Assembly: GCF_026230105.1 (NCBI RefSeq)
Contig: NC_079483.1
Location: forward strand, 1,791,312 to 1,855,311
Reading direction: 5' to 3'
Origin: Diorhabda sublineata
Lineage: Eukaryota; Arthropoda; Insecta; Coleoptera; Chrysomelidae
Length of the DNA: 64,000 nucleotides
In this document: positions 12,508 to 26,900 of the stretch, piece after piece
Numbering within the stretch: the first letter of the stretch is position 1
Layout of the letters: the number at the start of each line of letters is the position of its first letter
Translations under genes and position numbers: made by a program
Notes under the pieces: generated by a model
What the model saw: the letters and a program-made list of their open reading frames with translations, nothing else
The model's database searches: none
Told to the model about the DNA's origin: nothing

Positions 12508-13653
12508 AACATTTCTCATATATTTGAATGAGTTTACATCTAACTTTGTCAGATATCGTCGATTTACATTCATTGAAGAACATTGAAGTCGATTCTCACT
12601 TTGTGTTGATTGAAAATTTTCAAAGTCTATCTTCCTCATTTGAAGTCGAATTTCAACATTTCTCATATATTTGAATGAGTTTGCATCTAACTTTGTCAGA
12701 TATCGTCGATTTACATTCATTGAAGCCCATTGAAGTCGATTCTCACTTTGTGTTGATTGAAAATTTTCAAAGTCTATCTTCCTCATTTAAAGTCGAATTT
12801 CAACATATCTCATATATTTGAATGAGTTCGCATCTAACTTTATCAGATATCGTCGATTTACATTCATTGAAGCCCATTGAGGTCGATTGTCACTTTGTGT
12901 TTATTGAAAATTTTCAAAGTCTATCTTCCTCATTTGAAGTCGAATTTTAACATTTCTCATATATTTGAATGAGTTTGCATCTAACTTTGTCAGATATCGT
13001 CGATTTACATTCATTGAAGCCCATTGAAGTCGATTCTCACTTTGTGTTGATTGAAAATTTTCAAAGTCTATCTTCCTCATTTGAAGTCGAGTTTCAACAT
13101 TTCTCATATATTTGAATGAGTTTGCATCTAACTTTGTCAGATATCGTCGATTTACATTCATTGAAGCCCATTGAAGTCGATTCTCACTTTGTGTAAATTG
13201 AAAATTTTCAAAGTCTATCTTCCTCATTTGAAGTCGAATTTCAACATTTCTCATATATTTGAATGAGTTTGCATCTAACTTTGTCAGATATCTTCGATTT
13301 ACATTCATTGAAGCCCATTGAAGTCGATTCTCACTTTGTGTTGATTGAAAATTTTCAAAGTCTATCTTCCTCATTTGAAGTCGAATTTCAACATTTCTCA
13401 TATAATTGAATGAGTTTGCATATAACTTTGTCAGATATCGTCGATTTACATTCATTGAAGCCCATTGAAGTCGATTCTCACTTTGTGTTGATTGAAAATT
13501 TTCAAAGTCTATCTTCCTCATTTGAAGTCGAATTTCAACATTTCTCATATATTTGAATGAGTTTGCATCTAACTTTGTAAGATATCGTCGATTTACATTC
13601 ATTGAAGCCCATTGAAGTCGATTCTCACTTTGTGTTGATTGAAAATTTTCAAA
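12508..13653. repeat. 1146-bp block, copy A of three
   Basis: Recurs at 15446-16591 (offset 2938) and 17356-18501 (offset 4848). Shared rare markers are GAGTTTACATC, GAAGAACATT, the stop-bearing TGTTTATTG, GTCGAGTTTC near 13088, TGTGTAAATTG near 13192, GATATCTTCG, the ATAATTG/GCATATAAC monomer and TTGTAAGAT. The A to C match is longer, covering about 11764-13820 against 16612-18668. Confidence 0.85.
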
Positions 13654-15445
13654 ATCTATCTTCCTCATTTGAAGTCGAATTTCAACATTTCTCATATATT
13701 TGAATGAGTTTGCATCTAACTTTGTCAGATATCGTCGATTTACATTCATTGAAGCCCATTGAAGTCGATTCTCACTTTGTGTTGATTGAAAATTTTCAAA
13801 GTCTATCTTCCTCATTTGGAGTCGAATTTCAACATTTCTCTTATATTTGAATGAGTTTGCCTTCAACTTTTTCAGATATCGTCGATTTACATTCATTGAA
13901 GCCCATTGAAGTCGATTCTCACTTTGTGTTGATTGAAAATTTTCAAAGTCTATCTTCCTCATTTGAAGTCGAATTTCAACATTTCTCATATATTTGAATG
14001 AGTTTGCATCTAACTTTGTCAGATATCGTCGATTTACATTCATTGAAGCCCATTGAAGTCGATTCTCACTTTGTGTTGATTGAAAATTTTCAAAGTCTAT
14101 CTTCCTCATTTGAAGTCGAATTTCAACATTTCTCATATATTTGAATGAGTTTGCATCTAACTTTGTCAGATATCGTCGATTTACATTCATTGAAGCCCAT
14201 TGAAGTCGATTCTCACTTTGTGTTGATTGAAAATTTTCAAAGTCTATCTTCCTCATTTAAAGTCGAATTTCAACATATCTCATATATTTGATGAGTTCGC
14301 ATCTAACTTTGTCAGATATCGTCGATTTACATTCATTGAAGCCCATTGAAGTCGATTCTCACTTTGTGTTGATTGAAAATTTTCAAAGTCTATCTTCCTC
14401 ATTTGAAGTCGAATTTCAACATTTCTCATATATTTGAATGAGTTTGCATCTAACTTTGTCAGATATCGTCGATTTACATTCATTGAAGCCCATTGAAGTC
14501 GATTCTCACTTTGTGTTGATTGAAAATTTTCAAAGTCTATCTTCCTCATTTGAAGTCGAATTTCAACATTTCTCATATATTTGAATGAGTTTACATCTAA
14601 CTTTGTCAGATATCGTCGATTTACATTCATTGAAGAACATTGAAGTCGATTCTCACTTTGTGTTGATTGAAAATTTTCAAAGTCTATCTTCCTCATTTGA
14701 AGTCGAATTTCAACATTTCTCATATATTTGAATGAGTTTGCATCTAACTTTGTCAGATATCGTCGATTTACATTCATTGAAGCCCATTGAAGTCGATTCT
14801 CACTTTGTGTTGATTGAAAATTTTCAAAGTCTATCTTCCTCATTTAAAGTCGAATTTCAACATATCTCATATATTTGATGAGTTCGCATCTAACTTTGTC
14901 AGATATCGTCGATTTACATTCATTGAAGCCCATTGAAGTCGATTCTCACTTTGTGTTGATTGAAAATTTTCAAAGTCTATCTTCCTCATTTGAAGTCGAA
15001 TTTCAACATTTCTCATATATTTGAATGAGTTTGCATCTAACTTTGTCAGATATCGTCGATTTACATTCATTGAAGCCCATTGAAGTCGATTCTCACTTTG
15101 TGTTGATTGAAAATTTTCAAAGTCTATCTTCCTCATTTGAAGTCGAATTTCAACATTTCTCATATATTTGAATGAGTTTGCATCTAACTTTGTCAGATAT
15201 CGTCGATTTACATTCATTGAAGCCCATTGAAGTCGATTCTCACTTTGTGTTGATTGAAAATTTTCAAAGTCTATCTTCCTCATTTAAAGTCGAATTTCAA
15301 CATATCTCATATATTTGAATGAGTTCGCATCTAACTTTATCAGATATCGTCGATTTACATTCATTGAAGCCCATTGAGGTCGATTGTCACTTTGTGTTTA
15401 TTGAAAATTTTCAAAGTCTATCTTCCTCATTTGAAGTCGAATTTT
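13654..15445. repeat. Segment between 1146-bp blocks A and B
   Basis: Consensus-like monomers with one GGAGTCG monomer, two ATATTTGATGAG 1-bp deletions (near 14289 and 14876, 587 bp apart) and repeated ATTTAAAGTCG stop-type monomers. Only satellite is present. Confidence 0.85.
13821..13967. repeat. Isolated GGAGTCG / GCCTTCAAC monomer
   Basis: A single monomer of the 9.2/11.5-kb subfamily set among consensus-like copies. It shares CTTTTTCAG with the monomer at 11617-11763, so it probably derives from that one. Confidence 0.88.
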
Positions 15446-16591
15446 AACATTTCTCATATATTTGAATGAGTTTACATCTAACTTTGTCAGATATCGTCGA
15501 TTTACATTCATTGAAGAACATTGAAGTCGATTCTCACTTTGTGTTGATTGAAAATTTTCAAAGTCTATCTTCCTCATTTGAAGTCGAATTTCAACATTTC
15601 TCATATATTTGAATGAGTTTGCATCTAACTTTGTCAGATATCGTCGATTTACATTCATTGAAGCCCATTGAAGTCGATTCTCACTTTGTGTTGATTGAAA
15701 ATTTTCAAAGTCTATCTTCCTCATTTAAAGTCGAATTTCAACATATCTCATATATTTGAATGAGTTCGCATCTAACTTTATCAGATATCGTCGATTTACA
15801 TTCATTGAAGCCCATTGAGGTCGATTGTCACTTTGTGTTTATTGAAAATTTTCAAAGTCTATCTTCCTCATTTGAAGTCGAATTTTAACATTTCTCATAT
15901 ATTTGAATGAGTTTGCATCTAACTTTGTCAGATATCGTCGATTTACATTCATTGAAGCCCATTGAAGTCGATTCTCACTTTGTGTTGATTGAAAATTTTC
16001 AAAGTCTATCTTCCTCATTTGAAGTCGAGTTTCAACATTTCTCATATATTTGAATGAGTTTGCATCTAACTTTGTCAGATATCGTCGATTTACATTCATT
16101 GAAGCCCATTGAAGTCGATTCTCACTTTGTGTAAATTGAAAATTTTCAAAGTCTATCTTCCTCATTTGAAGTCGAATTTCAACATTTCTCATATATTTGA
16201 ATGAGTTTGCATCTAACTTTGTCAGATATCTTCGATTTACATTCATTGAAGCCCATTGAAGTCGATTCTCACTTTGTGTTGATTGAAAATTTTCAAAGTC
16301 TATCTTCCTCATTTGAAGTCGAATTTCAACATTTCTCATATAATTGAATGAGTTTGCATATAACTTTGTCAGATATCGTCGATTTACATTCATTGAAGCC
16401 CATTGAAGTCGATTCTCACTTTGTGTTGATTGAAAATTTTCAAAGTCTATCTTCCTCATTTGAAGTCGAATTTCAACATTTCTCATATATTTGAATGAGT
16501 TTGCATCTAACTTTGTAAGATATCGTCGATTTACATTCATTGAAGCCCATTGAAGTCGATTCTCACTTTGTGTTGATTGAAAATTTTCAAA
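15446..16591. repeat. 1146-bp block, copy B of three
   Basis: Colinear with copies A and C. It reads CAAAGTC at its right edge, where A and C read CAAAATC, and GAATTTTAAC at its left edge, where they read GAATTTCAAC. These differences delimit the shared block. Confidence 0.85.
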
Positions 16592-17355
16592 GTCTATCTT
16601 CCTCATTTGAAGTCGAATTTCAACATTTCTCATATATTTGAATGAGTTTGCATCTAACTTTGTCAGATATCGTCGATTTACATTCATTGAAGCCCATTGA
16701 AGTCGATTCTCACTTTGTGTTGATTGAAAATTTTCAAAGTCTATCTTCCTCATTTGAAGTCGAATTTCAACATTTCTCATATATTTGAATGAGTTTGCAT
16801 CTAACTTTGTCAGATATCGTCGATTTACATTCATTGAAGCCCATTGAAGTCGATTCTCACTTTGTGTTGATTGAAAATTTTCAAAGTCTATCTTCCTCAT
16901 TTAAAGTCGAATTTCAACATATCTCATATATTTGATGAGTTCGCATCTAACTTTATCAGATATCGTCGATTTACATTCATTGAAGCCCATTGAGGTCGAT
17001 TGTCACTTTGTGTTTATTGAAAATTTTCAAAGTCTATCTTCCTCATTTGAAGTCGAATTTTAACATTTCTCATATATTTGAATGAGTTTGCATCTAACTT
17101 TGTCAGATATCGTCGATTTACATTCATTGAAGCCCATTGAAGTCGATTCTCACTTTGTGTTGATTGAAAATTTTCAAAGTCTATCTTCCTCATTTGAAGT
17201 CGAATTTCAACATTTCTCATATATTTGAATGAGTTTGCATCTAACTTTGTCAGATATCGTCGATTTACATTCATTGAAGCCCATTGAAGTCGATTCTCAC
17301 TTTGTGTTGATTGAAAATTTTCAAAGTCTATCTTCCTCATTTGAAGTCGAATTTC

Positions 17356-18501
17356 AACATTTCTCATATATTTGAATGAGTTTACATCTAACTTTGTCAG
17401 ATATCGTCGATTTACATTCATTGAAGAACATTGAAGTCGATTCTCACTTTGTGTTGATTGAAAATTTTCAAAGTCTATCTTCCTCATTTGAAGTCGAATT
17501 TCAACATTTCTCATATATTTGAATGAGTTTGCATCTAACTTTGTCAGATATCGTCGATTTACATTCATTGAAGCCCATTGAAGTCGATTCTCACTTTGTG
17601 TTGATTGAAAATTTTCAAAGTCTATCTTCCTCATTTAAAGTCGAATTTCAACATATCTCATATATTTGAATGAGTTCGCATCTAACTTTATCAGATATCG
17701 TCGATTTACATTCATTGAAGCCCATTGAGGTCGATTGTCACTTTGTGTTTATTGAAAATTTTCAAAGTCTATCTTCCTCATTTGAAGTCGAATTTTAACA
17801 TTTCTCATATATTTGAATGAGTTTGCATCTAACTTTGTCAGATATCGTCGATTTACATTCATTGAAGCCCATTGAAGTCGATTCTCACTTTGTGTTGATT
17901 GAAAATTTTCAAAGTCTATCTTCCTCATTTGAAGTCGAGTTTCAACATTTCTCATATATTTGAATGAGTTTGCATCTAACTTTGTCAGATATCGTCGATT
18001 TACATTCATTGAAGCCCATTGAAGTCGATTCTCACTTTGTGTAAATTGAAAATTTTCAAAGTCTATCTTCCTCATTTGAAGTCGAATTTCAACATTTCTC
18101 ATATATTTGAATGAGTTTGCATCTAACTTTGTCAGATATCTTCGATTTACATTCATTGAAGCCCATTGAAGTCGATTCTCACTTTGTGTTGATTGAAAAT
18201 TTTCAAAGTCTATCTTCCTCATTTGAAGTCGAATTTCAACATTTCTCATATAATTGAATGAGTTTGCATATAACTTTGTCAGATATCGTCGATTTACATT
18301 CATTGAAGCCCATTGAAGTCGATTCTCACTTTGTGTTGATTGAAAATTTTCAAAGTCTATCTTCCTCATTTGAAGTCGAATTTCAACATTTCTCATATAT
18401 TTGAATGAGTTTGCATCTAACTTTGTAAGATATCGTCGATTTACATTCATTGAAGCCCATTGAAGTCGATTCTCACTTTGTGTTGATTGAAAATTTTCAA
18501 A
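17356..18501. repeat. 1146-bp block, copy C of three
   Basis: Lies 1910 bp (13 monomers minus 1) after copy B. The 1-bp deficit is the ATATTTGATGAG deletion near 16932. Its right end overlaps the start of the 5.9-kb duplication at 18045, so that later duplication cut through this older block. Confidence 0.85.
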
Positions 18502-19839
18502 ATCTATCTTCCTCATTTGAAGTCGAATTTCAACATTTCTCATATATTTGAATGAGTTTGCATCTAACTTTGTCAGATATCGTCGATTTACATTCATTGA
18601 AGCCCATTGAAGTCGATTCTCACTTTGTGTTGATTGAAAATTTTCAAAGTCTATCTTCCTCATTTGAAGTCAAATTTCAACATTTCTCATATATTTGAAT
18701 GAGTTTACATCTAACTTTGTCAGATATCGTCGATTTACATTCATTGAAGAACATTGAAGTCGATTCTCACTTTGTGTTGATTGAAAATCTTCAAAGTCTA
18801 TCTTCCTCATTTGAAGTCGAATTTCAACATTTCTCATATATTTGAATGAGTTTGCATCTAACTTTGTCAGATATCGTCGATTTACATTCATTGAAGCCCA
18901 TTGAAGTCGATTCTCACTTTGTGTTGATTGAAAATTTTCAAAATCTATCTTCCTCATTTGAAGTCGAATTTCAACATTTCTCATATATTTGAATGAGTTT
19001 GCATCTAACTTTGTCAGATATCGTCGATTTACATTCATTGAAGCCCATTGAAGTCGATTCTCACTTTGTGTTGATTGAAAATTTTCAGTCTATCTTCCTC
19101 ATTTGAAGTCGAATTTCAACATTTCTCATATATTTGAATGAGTTTACATCTAACTTTGTCAGATATCGTCGATTTACATTCATTGAAGAACATTGAAGTC
19201 GATTCTCACTTTGTGTTGATTGAAAATTTTCAAAGTCTATCTTCCTCATTTGAAGTCGAATTTCAACATTTCTCATATATTTGAATGAGTTTGCATCTAA
19301 CTTTGTCAGATATCGTCGATTTACATTGATTGAAGCCCATTGAAGTCGATTCTCACTTTGTGTTGATTGAAAATTTTCAAAGTCTATCTTCCTCATTTGA
19401 AGTCGAATTTCAACATTTCTCATATATTTGAATGAGTTCGCATCTAACTTTATCAGATATCGTCGATTTACATTTATTGAAGCCCATTGAGGTCGATTGT
19501 CACTTTGTGTTGATTGAAAATTTTCAAAGTCTATCTTCCTCATTTAAAGTCGAATTTCAACATTTCTCATATATTTGAATGAGTTTGCATCTAACTTTGT
19601 CAGATATCGTCGATTACATTCATTGAAGCCCATTGAAGTCGATTCTCACTTTGTGTTGATTGAAAATTTTCAAAGTCTATCTTCCTCATTTGAAGTCGAA
19701 TTTCAACATTTCTCATATATTTGAATGAGTTTACATCTAACTTTGTCAGATATCGTCGATTTACATTCATTGAAGAACATTGAAGTCGATTCTCACTTTG
19801 TGTTGATTGAAAATTTTCAAAGTCTATCTTCCTCATTTG

Positions 19840-20571
19840 AAGTCGAATTTCAACATTTCTCATATATTTGAATGAGTTTGCATCTAACTTTGTCAGATAT
19901 CGTCGATTACATTCATTGAAGCCCATTGAAGTCGATTCTCACTTTGTGTTGATTGAAAATTTTCAGTCTATCTTCCTCATTTGAAGTCGAATTTCAACAT
20001 TTCTCATATATTTGAATGAGTTTGCATCTAACTTTGTCAGATATCGTCGATTTACATTCATTGAAACCCATTGAAGTCGATTCTCACTTTGTGTTGATTG
20101 AAAATTTTCAAAGTCTATCTTCCTCATTTGAAGTCGAATTTCAACATTTCTCATATATTTGAATGAGTTTGCATCTAACTTTGTCAGATATCGTCGATTT
20201 ACATTCATTGAAGCCCATTGAAGTCGATTCTAACTTTGTGTTGATTGAAAATTTTCAAAGTCTATCTTCCTCATTTGAAGTCGAATTTCAACATTTCTCA
20301 TATATTTGAATGAGTTCGCATCTAACTTTATCAGATATCAACGATTTACATTTATTGAAGCCCATTGAGGTCGATTGTCACTTTGTGTTGATTGAAAATT
20401 TTCAAAGTCAATCTTCCTCATTTGAAGTCGAATTTTAACATTTCTCATATATTTGAATGAGTTCGCATCTAACTTTATCAGATATCGTCGATTTACATTT
20501 ATTGAAGCCCATTGAGGTCGATTGTCACTTTGTGTTGATTGAAAATTTTCAAAGTCTATCTTCCTCATTTA
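19840..20571. repeat. Nested 732-bp duplication inside the 5.9-kb block
   Basis: 19840-20462 matches 20572-21194 at an offset of 732 bp, which is five monomers minus 3 bp. Both copies hold one GTCGATTAC and one TTTTCAGTC deletion, GAAACCCATT, ATTCTAACTT and GATATCAACG. The pair was carried into the second 5.9-kb copy (about 25738-27092), so it predates that duplication. Confidence 0.85.
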
Positions 20572-20937
20572 AAGTCGAATTTCAACATTTCTCATATATT
20601 TGAATGAGTTTGCATCTAACTTTGTCAGATATCGTCGATTACATTCATTGAAGCCCATTGAAGTCGATTCTCACTTTGTGTTGATTGAAAATTTTCAGTC
20701 TATCTTCCTCATTTGAAGTCGAATTTCAACATTTCTCATATATTTGAATGAGTTTGCATCTAACTTTGTCAGATATCGTCGATTTACATTCATTGAAACC
20801 CATTGAAGTCGATTCTCACTTTGTGTTGATTGAAAATTTTCAAAGTCTATCTTCCTCATTTGAAGTCGAATTTCAACATTTCTCATATATTTGAATGAGT
20901 TTGCATCTAACTTTGTCAGATATCGTCGATTTACATT

Positions 20938-22199
20938 CATTGAAGCCCATTGAAGTCGATTCTAACTTTGTGTTGATTGAAAATTTTCAAAGTCTATCTT
21001 CCTCATTTGAAGTCGAATTTCAACATTTCTCATATATTTGAATGAGTTCGCATCTAACTTTATCAGATATCAACGATTTACATTTATTGAAGCCCATTGA
21101 GGTCGATTGTCACTTTGTGTTGATTGAAAATTTTCAAAGTCAATCTTCCTCATTTGAAGTCGAATTTTAACATTTCTCATATATTTGAATGAGTTTGCAT
21201 CTAACTTTGTCAGATATCGTCGATTTACATTCATTGAAGCCCATTGAAGTCGATTCTCACTTTGTGTTGATTGAAAATTTTCAAAGTCTATCTTCCTCAT
21301 TTGAAGTCGAATTTTAACATTTCTCATATATTTGAATGAGTTTGCATCTAACTTTGTCAGATATCGTCGATTTACATTCATTGAAGCCCATTGAAGTCGA
21401 TTCTCACTTTGTGTTGATTGAAAATTTTCAAAGTCTATCTTCCTCATTTGAAGTCGAATTTTAACATTTCTCATATATTTGAATGAGTTTGCATCTAACT
21501 TTGTCAGATATCGTCGATTTACATTCATTGAAGCCCATTGAAGTCGATTCTCACTTTGTGTTGATTAAAAATTTTCAAAGTCTATCTTCCTCATTTGAAG
21601 TCGAATTTTAACATTTCTCATATATTTGAATGAGTTTGCATCTAACTTTGTCAGATATCGTCGATTTACATTCATTGAAGCCCATTGAAGTCGATTCTCA
21701 CTTTGTGTTGATTGAAAATTTTCAAAGTCTATCTTCCTCATTTGAAGTCGAATTTCAACATTTCTTATATATTTGAGTGAGTTCGCATCTGTGTTGATTG
21801 AAAATTTCCAAAGTCTATCTTCCTAATTTGAAGACGAATTTCAATATTTCTCATATATTTGAGTGAGTTTGCATCTAACATTGTCAGATATACGCGATTA
21901 ACATCCATTGAAGCCCATTGAAGTCGATTCTCACATTGTGTTGATTGAAAATTTTCAAAGTCTATCTTCCTCATTTGAAGTCGAATTTCAACATTTCTCA
22001 TATAATTGAATGAGTTTGCATATAACTTTGTCAGATATCGTCGATTTACATTCATTGAAGCCCATTGAAGTCGATTCTCACTTTGTGTTGATTGAAAATT
22101 TTCAAAGTCTATCTTCCTCATTTGAAGTCGAATTTCAACATTTCTCATATATTTGAATGAGTTTGCATCTAACTTTGTCAGATATCGTCGATTTACATT
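20938..22199. repeat. Nested 1262-bp duplication inside the 5.9-kb block
   Basis: 20938-22177 matches about 22200-23439 at an offset of 1262 bp, which is eight monomers plus one 86-bp monomer. Differences are GATTAAAAATT near 21563 and CACATTGTG near 21934 in this copy. Each half ends in a truncated/divergent pair. It too is present in both 5.9-kb copies. Confidence 0.85.
21747..21979. repeat. Truncated plus divergent monomer pair 3
   Basis: The 86-bp monomer spans 21747-21832 and the divergent monomer 21833-21979. The divergent unit carries CACATTGTG instead of CACTTTGTG, a change shared only with its copy at 27731. Confidence 0.93.
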
Positions 22200-23008
22200 T
22201 ATTGAAGCCCATTGAAGTCGATTCTAACTTTGTGTTGATTGAAAATTTTCAAAGTCTATCTTCCTCATTTGAAGTCGAATTTCAACATTTCTCATATATT
22301 TGAATGAGTTCGCATCTAACTTTATCAGATATCAACGATTTACATTTATTGAAGCCCATTGAGGTCGATTGTCACTTTGTGTTGATTGAAAATTTTCAAA
22401 GTCAATCTTCCTCATTTGAAGTCGAATTTTAACATTTCTCATATATTTGAATGAGTTTGCATCTAACTTTGTCAGATATCGTCGATTTACATTCATTGAA
22501 GCCCATTGAAGTCGATTCTCACTTTGTGTTGATTGAAAATTTTCAAAGTCTATCTTCCTCATTTGAAGTCGAATTTTAACATTTCTCATATATTTGAATG
22601 AGTTTGCATCTAACTTTGTCAGATATCGTCGATTTACATTCATTGAAGCCCATTGAAGTCGATTCTCACTTTGTGTTGATTGAAAATTTTCAAAGTCTAT
22701 CTTCCTCATTTGAAGTCGAATTTTAACATTTCTCATATATTTGAATGAGTTTGCATCTAACTTTGTCAGATATCGTCGATTTACATTCATTGAAGCCCAT
22801 TGAAGTCGATTCTCACTTTGTGTTGATTGAAAATTTTCAAAGTCTATCTTCCTCATTTGAAGTCGAATTTTAACATTTCTCATATATTTGAATGAGTTTG
22901 CATCTAACTTTGTCAGATATCGTCGATTTACATTCATTGAAGCCCATTGAAGTCGATTCTCACTTTGTGTTGATTGAAAATTTTCAAAGTCTATCTTCCT
23001 CATTTGAA

Positions 23009-23241
23009 GTCGAATTTCAACATTTCTTATATATTTGAGTGAGTTCGCATCTGTGTTGATTGAAAATTTCCAAAGTCTATCTTCCTAATTTGAAGACGAA
23101 TTTCAATATTTCTCATATATTTGAGTGAGTTTGCATCTAACATTGTCAGATATACGCGATTAACATCCATTGAAGCCCATTGAAGTCGATTCTCACTTTG
23201 TGTTGATTGAAAATTTTCAAAGTCTATCTTCCTCATTTGAA
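23009..23241. repeat. Truncated plus divergent monomer pair 4
   Basis: The 86-bp monomer spans 23009-23094 and the divergent monomer 23095-23241, which has the usual CACTTTGTG. It is followed by an ATAATTG/GCATATAAC monomer, then a TTGTAAGAT monomer, a fixed order repeated at 28993, 32166 and 46944. Confidence 0.93.
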
Positions 23242-23685
23242 GTCGAATTTCAACATTTCTCATATAATTGAATGAGTTTGCATATAACTTTGTCAGATAT
23301 CGTCGATTTACATTCATTGAAGCCCATTGAAGTCGATTCTCACTTTGTGTTGATTGAAAATTTTCAAAGTCTATCTTCCTCATTTGAAGTCGAATTTCAA
23401 CATTTCTCATATATTTGAATGAGTTTGCATCTAACTTTGTAAGATATCGTCGATTTACATTCATTGAAGCCCATTGAAGTCGATTCTCACTTTGTGTTGA
23501 TTGAAAATTTTCAAAATCTATCTTCCTCATTTGAAGTCGAATTTCAACATTTCTCATATATTTGAATGAGTTTGCATCTAACTTTGTCAGATATCGTCGA
23601 TTTACATTCATTGAAGCCCATTGAAGTCGATTCTCACTTTGTGTTGATTGAAAATTTTCAAAGTCTATCTTCCTCATTTGAAGTC

Positions 23686-23940
23686 GAATTTTAACATTTC
23701 TCATATATTTGAATGAGTTTGCATCTAACTTTGTCAGATATCGTCGATTTACATTCATTGAAGCCCATTGAAGTCGATTCTCACTTTGTGTTGATTGAAA
23801 ATTTTCAAAGTCTATCTTCCTCATTTGAAGTCGAATTTTAACATTTCTCATATATTTGAATGAGTTTGCATCTAACTTTGTCAGATATCGTCGATTTACA
23901 TTCATTGAAGCCCATTGAAGTCGATTCTCACTTTGTGTTG
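23686..23940. repeat. Spacer between the two 5.9-kb copies
   Basis: Fewer than two monomers, of the TTTTAAC type, lie between the matching segments. They have no counterpart at the 5.9-kb offset, so the junction is not a perfect tandem join. A small later loss or gain of monomers is likely. Confidence 0.75.
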
Positions 23941-26900
23941 ATTGAAAATTTTCAAAGTCTATCTTCCTCATTTGAAGTCGAATTTCAACATTTCTCATAT
24001 ATTTGAATGAGTTTGCATCTAACTTTGTCAGATATCTTCGATTTACATTCATTGAAGCCCATTGAAGTCGATTCTCACTTTGTGTTGATTGAAAATTTTC
24101 AAAGTCTATCTTCCTCATTTGAAGTCGAATTTCAACATTTCTCATATAATTGAATGAGTTTGCATATAACTTTGTCAGATATCGTCGATTTACATTCATT
24201 GAAGCCCATTGAAGTCGATTCTCACTTTGTGTTGATTGAAAATTTTCAAAGTCTATCTTCCTCATTTGAAGTCGAATTTCAACATTTCTCATATATTTGA
24301 ATGAGTTTGCATCTAACTTTGTAAGATATCGTCGATTTACATTCATTGAAGCCCATTGAAGTCGATTCTCACTTTGTGTTGATTGAAAATTTTCAAAATC
24401 TATCTTCCTCATTTGAAGTCGAATTTCAACATTTCTCATATATTTGAATGAGTTTGCATCTAACTTTGTCAGATATCGTCGATTTACATTCATTGAAGCC
24501 CATTGAAGTCGATTCTCACTTTGTGTTGATTGAAAATTTTCAAAGTCTATCTTCCTCATTTGAAGTCAAATTTCAACATTTCTCATATATTTGAATGAGT
24601 TTACATCTAACTTTGTCAGATATCGTCGATTTACATTCATTGAAGAACATTGAAGTCGATTCTCACTTTGTGTTGATTGAAAATCTTCAAAGTCTATCTT
24701 CCTCATTTGAAGTCGAATTTCAACATTTCTCATATATTTGAATGAGTTTGCATCTAACTTTGTCAGATATCGTCGATTAACATTCATTGAAGCCCATTGA
24801 AGTCGATTCTCACTTTGTGTTGATTGAAAATTTTCAAAATCTATCTTCCTCATTTGAAGTCGAATTTCAACATTTCTCATATATTTGAATGAGTTTGCAT
24901 CTAACTTTGTCAGATATCGTCGATTTACATTCATTGAAGCCCATTGAAGTCGATTCTCACTTTGTGTTGATTGAAAATTTTCAAAGTCTATCTTCCTCAT
25001 TTGAAGTCGAATTTCAACATTTCTCATATATTTGAATGAGTTTACATCTAACTTTGTCAGATATCGTCGATTTACATTCATTGAAGAACATTGAAGTCGA
25101 TTCTCACTTTGTGTTGATTGAAAATTTTCAAAGTCTATCTTCCTCATTTGAAGTCGAATTTCAACATTTCTCATATATTTGAATGAGTTTGCATCTAACT
25201 TTGTCAGATATCGTCGATTTACATTGATTGAAGCCCATTGAAGTCGATTCTCACTTTGTGTTGATTGAAAATTATCAAAGTCTATCTTCCTCATTTGAAG
25301 TCGAATTTCAACATTTCTCATATATTTGAATGAGTTCGCATCTAACTTTATCAGATATCGTCGATTTACATTTATTGAAGCCCATTGAGGTCGATTGCCA
25401 CTTTGTGTTGATTGAAAATTTTCAAAGTCTATCTTCCTCATTTAAAGTCGAATTTCAACATTTCTCATATATTTGAATGAGTTTGCATCTAACTTTGTCA
25501 GATATCGTCGATTACATTCATTGAAGCCCATTGAAGTCGATTCTCACTTTGTGTTGATTGAAAATTTTCAAAGTCTATCTTCCTCATTTGAAGTCGAATT
25601 TCAACATTTCTCATATATTTGAATGAGTTTACATCTAACTTTGTCAGATATCGTCGATTTACATTCATTGAAGAACATTGAAGTCGATTCTCACTTTGTG
25701 TTGATTGAAAATTTTCAAAGTCTATCTTCCTCATTTGAAGTCGAATTTCAACATTTCTCATATATTTGAATGAGTTTGCATCTAACTTTGTCAGATATCG
25801 TCGATTACATTCATTGAAGCCCATTGAAGTCGATTCTCACTTTGTGTTGATTGAAAATTTTCAGTCTATCTTCCTCATTTGAAGTCGAATTTCAACATTT
25901 CTCATATATTTGAATGAGTTTGCATCTAACTTTGTCAGATATCGTCGATTTACATTCATTGAAACCCATTGAAGTCGATTCTCACTTTGTGTTGATTGAA
26001 AATTTTCAAAGTCTATCTTCCTCATTTGAAGTCGAATTTCAACATTTCTCATATATTTGAATGAGTTTGCATCTAACTTTGTCAGATATCGTCGATTTAC
26101 ATTCATTGAAGCCCATTGAAGTCGATTCTAACTTTGTGTTGATTGAAAATTTTCAAAGTCTATCTTCCTCATTTGAAGTCGAATTTCAACATTTCTCATA
26201 TATTTGAATGAGTTCGCATCTAACTTTATCAGATATCAACGATTTACATTTATTGAAGCCCATTGAGGTCGATTGTCACTTTGTGTTGATTGAAAATTTT
26301 CAAAGTCAATCTTCCTCATTTGAAGTCGAATTTTAACATTTCTCATATATTTGAATGAGTTCGCATCTAACTTTATCAGATATCGTCGATTTACATTTAT
26401 TGAAGCCCATTGAGGTCGATTGTCACTTTGTGTTGATTGAAAATTTTCAAAGTCTATCTTCCTCATTTAAAGTCGAATTTCAACATTTCTCATATATTTG
26501 AATGAGTTTGCATCTAACTTTGTCAGATATCGTCGATTACATTCATTGAAGCCCATTGAAGTCGATTCTCACTTTGTGTTGATTGAAAATTTTCAGTCTA
26601 TCTTCCTCATTTGAAGTCGAATTTCAACATTTCTCATATATTTGAATGAGTTTGCATCTAACTTTGTCAGATATCGTCGATTTACATTCATTGAAACCCA
26701 TTGAAGTCGATTCTCACTTTGTGTTGATTGAAAATTTTCAAAGTCTATCTTCCTCATTTGAAGTCGAATTTCAACATTTCTCATATATTTGAATGAGTTT
26801 GCATCTAACTTTGTCAGATATCGTCGATTTACATTCATTGAAGCCCATTGAAGTCGATTCTAACTTTGTGTTGATTGAAAATTTTCAAAGTCTATCTTCC

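Larger units (their letters stand above)
18045..23685. repeat. 5.9-kb higher-order repeat, copy 1
   Basis: The segment recurs at 23941-29583. The offset is 5896 before and 5898 after a 2-bp difference near 19085. The 5898-bp period equals 39 full monomers minus 7 bp plus two 86-bp monomers. It contains 1-bp GTCGATTAC deletions near 19609, 19904 and 20634, 2-bp TTTTCAGTC deletions near 19085, 19964 and 20697, GATATCAACG cassettes, TTTTAAC-type monomers and two truncated/divergent pairs. Its left edge is fixed by TGTGTAAATTG here against TGTGTTGATTG in copy 2. Confidence 0.92.
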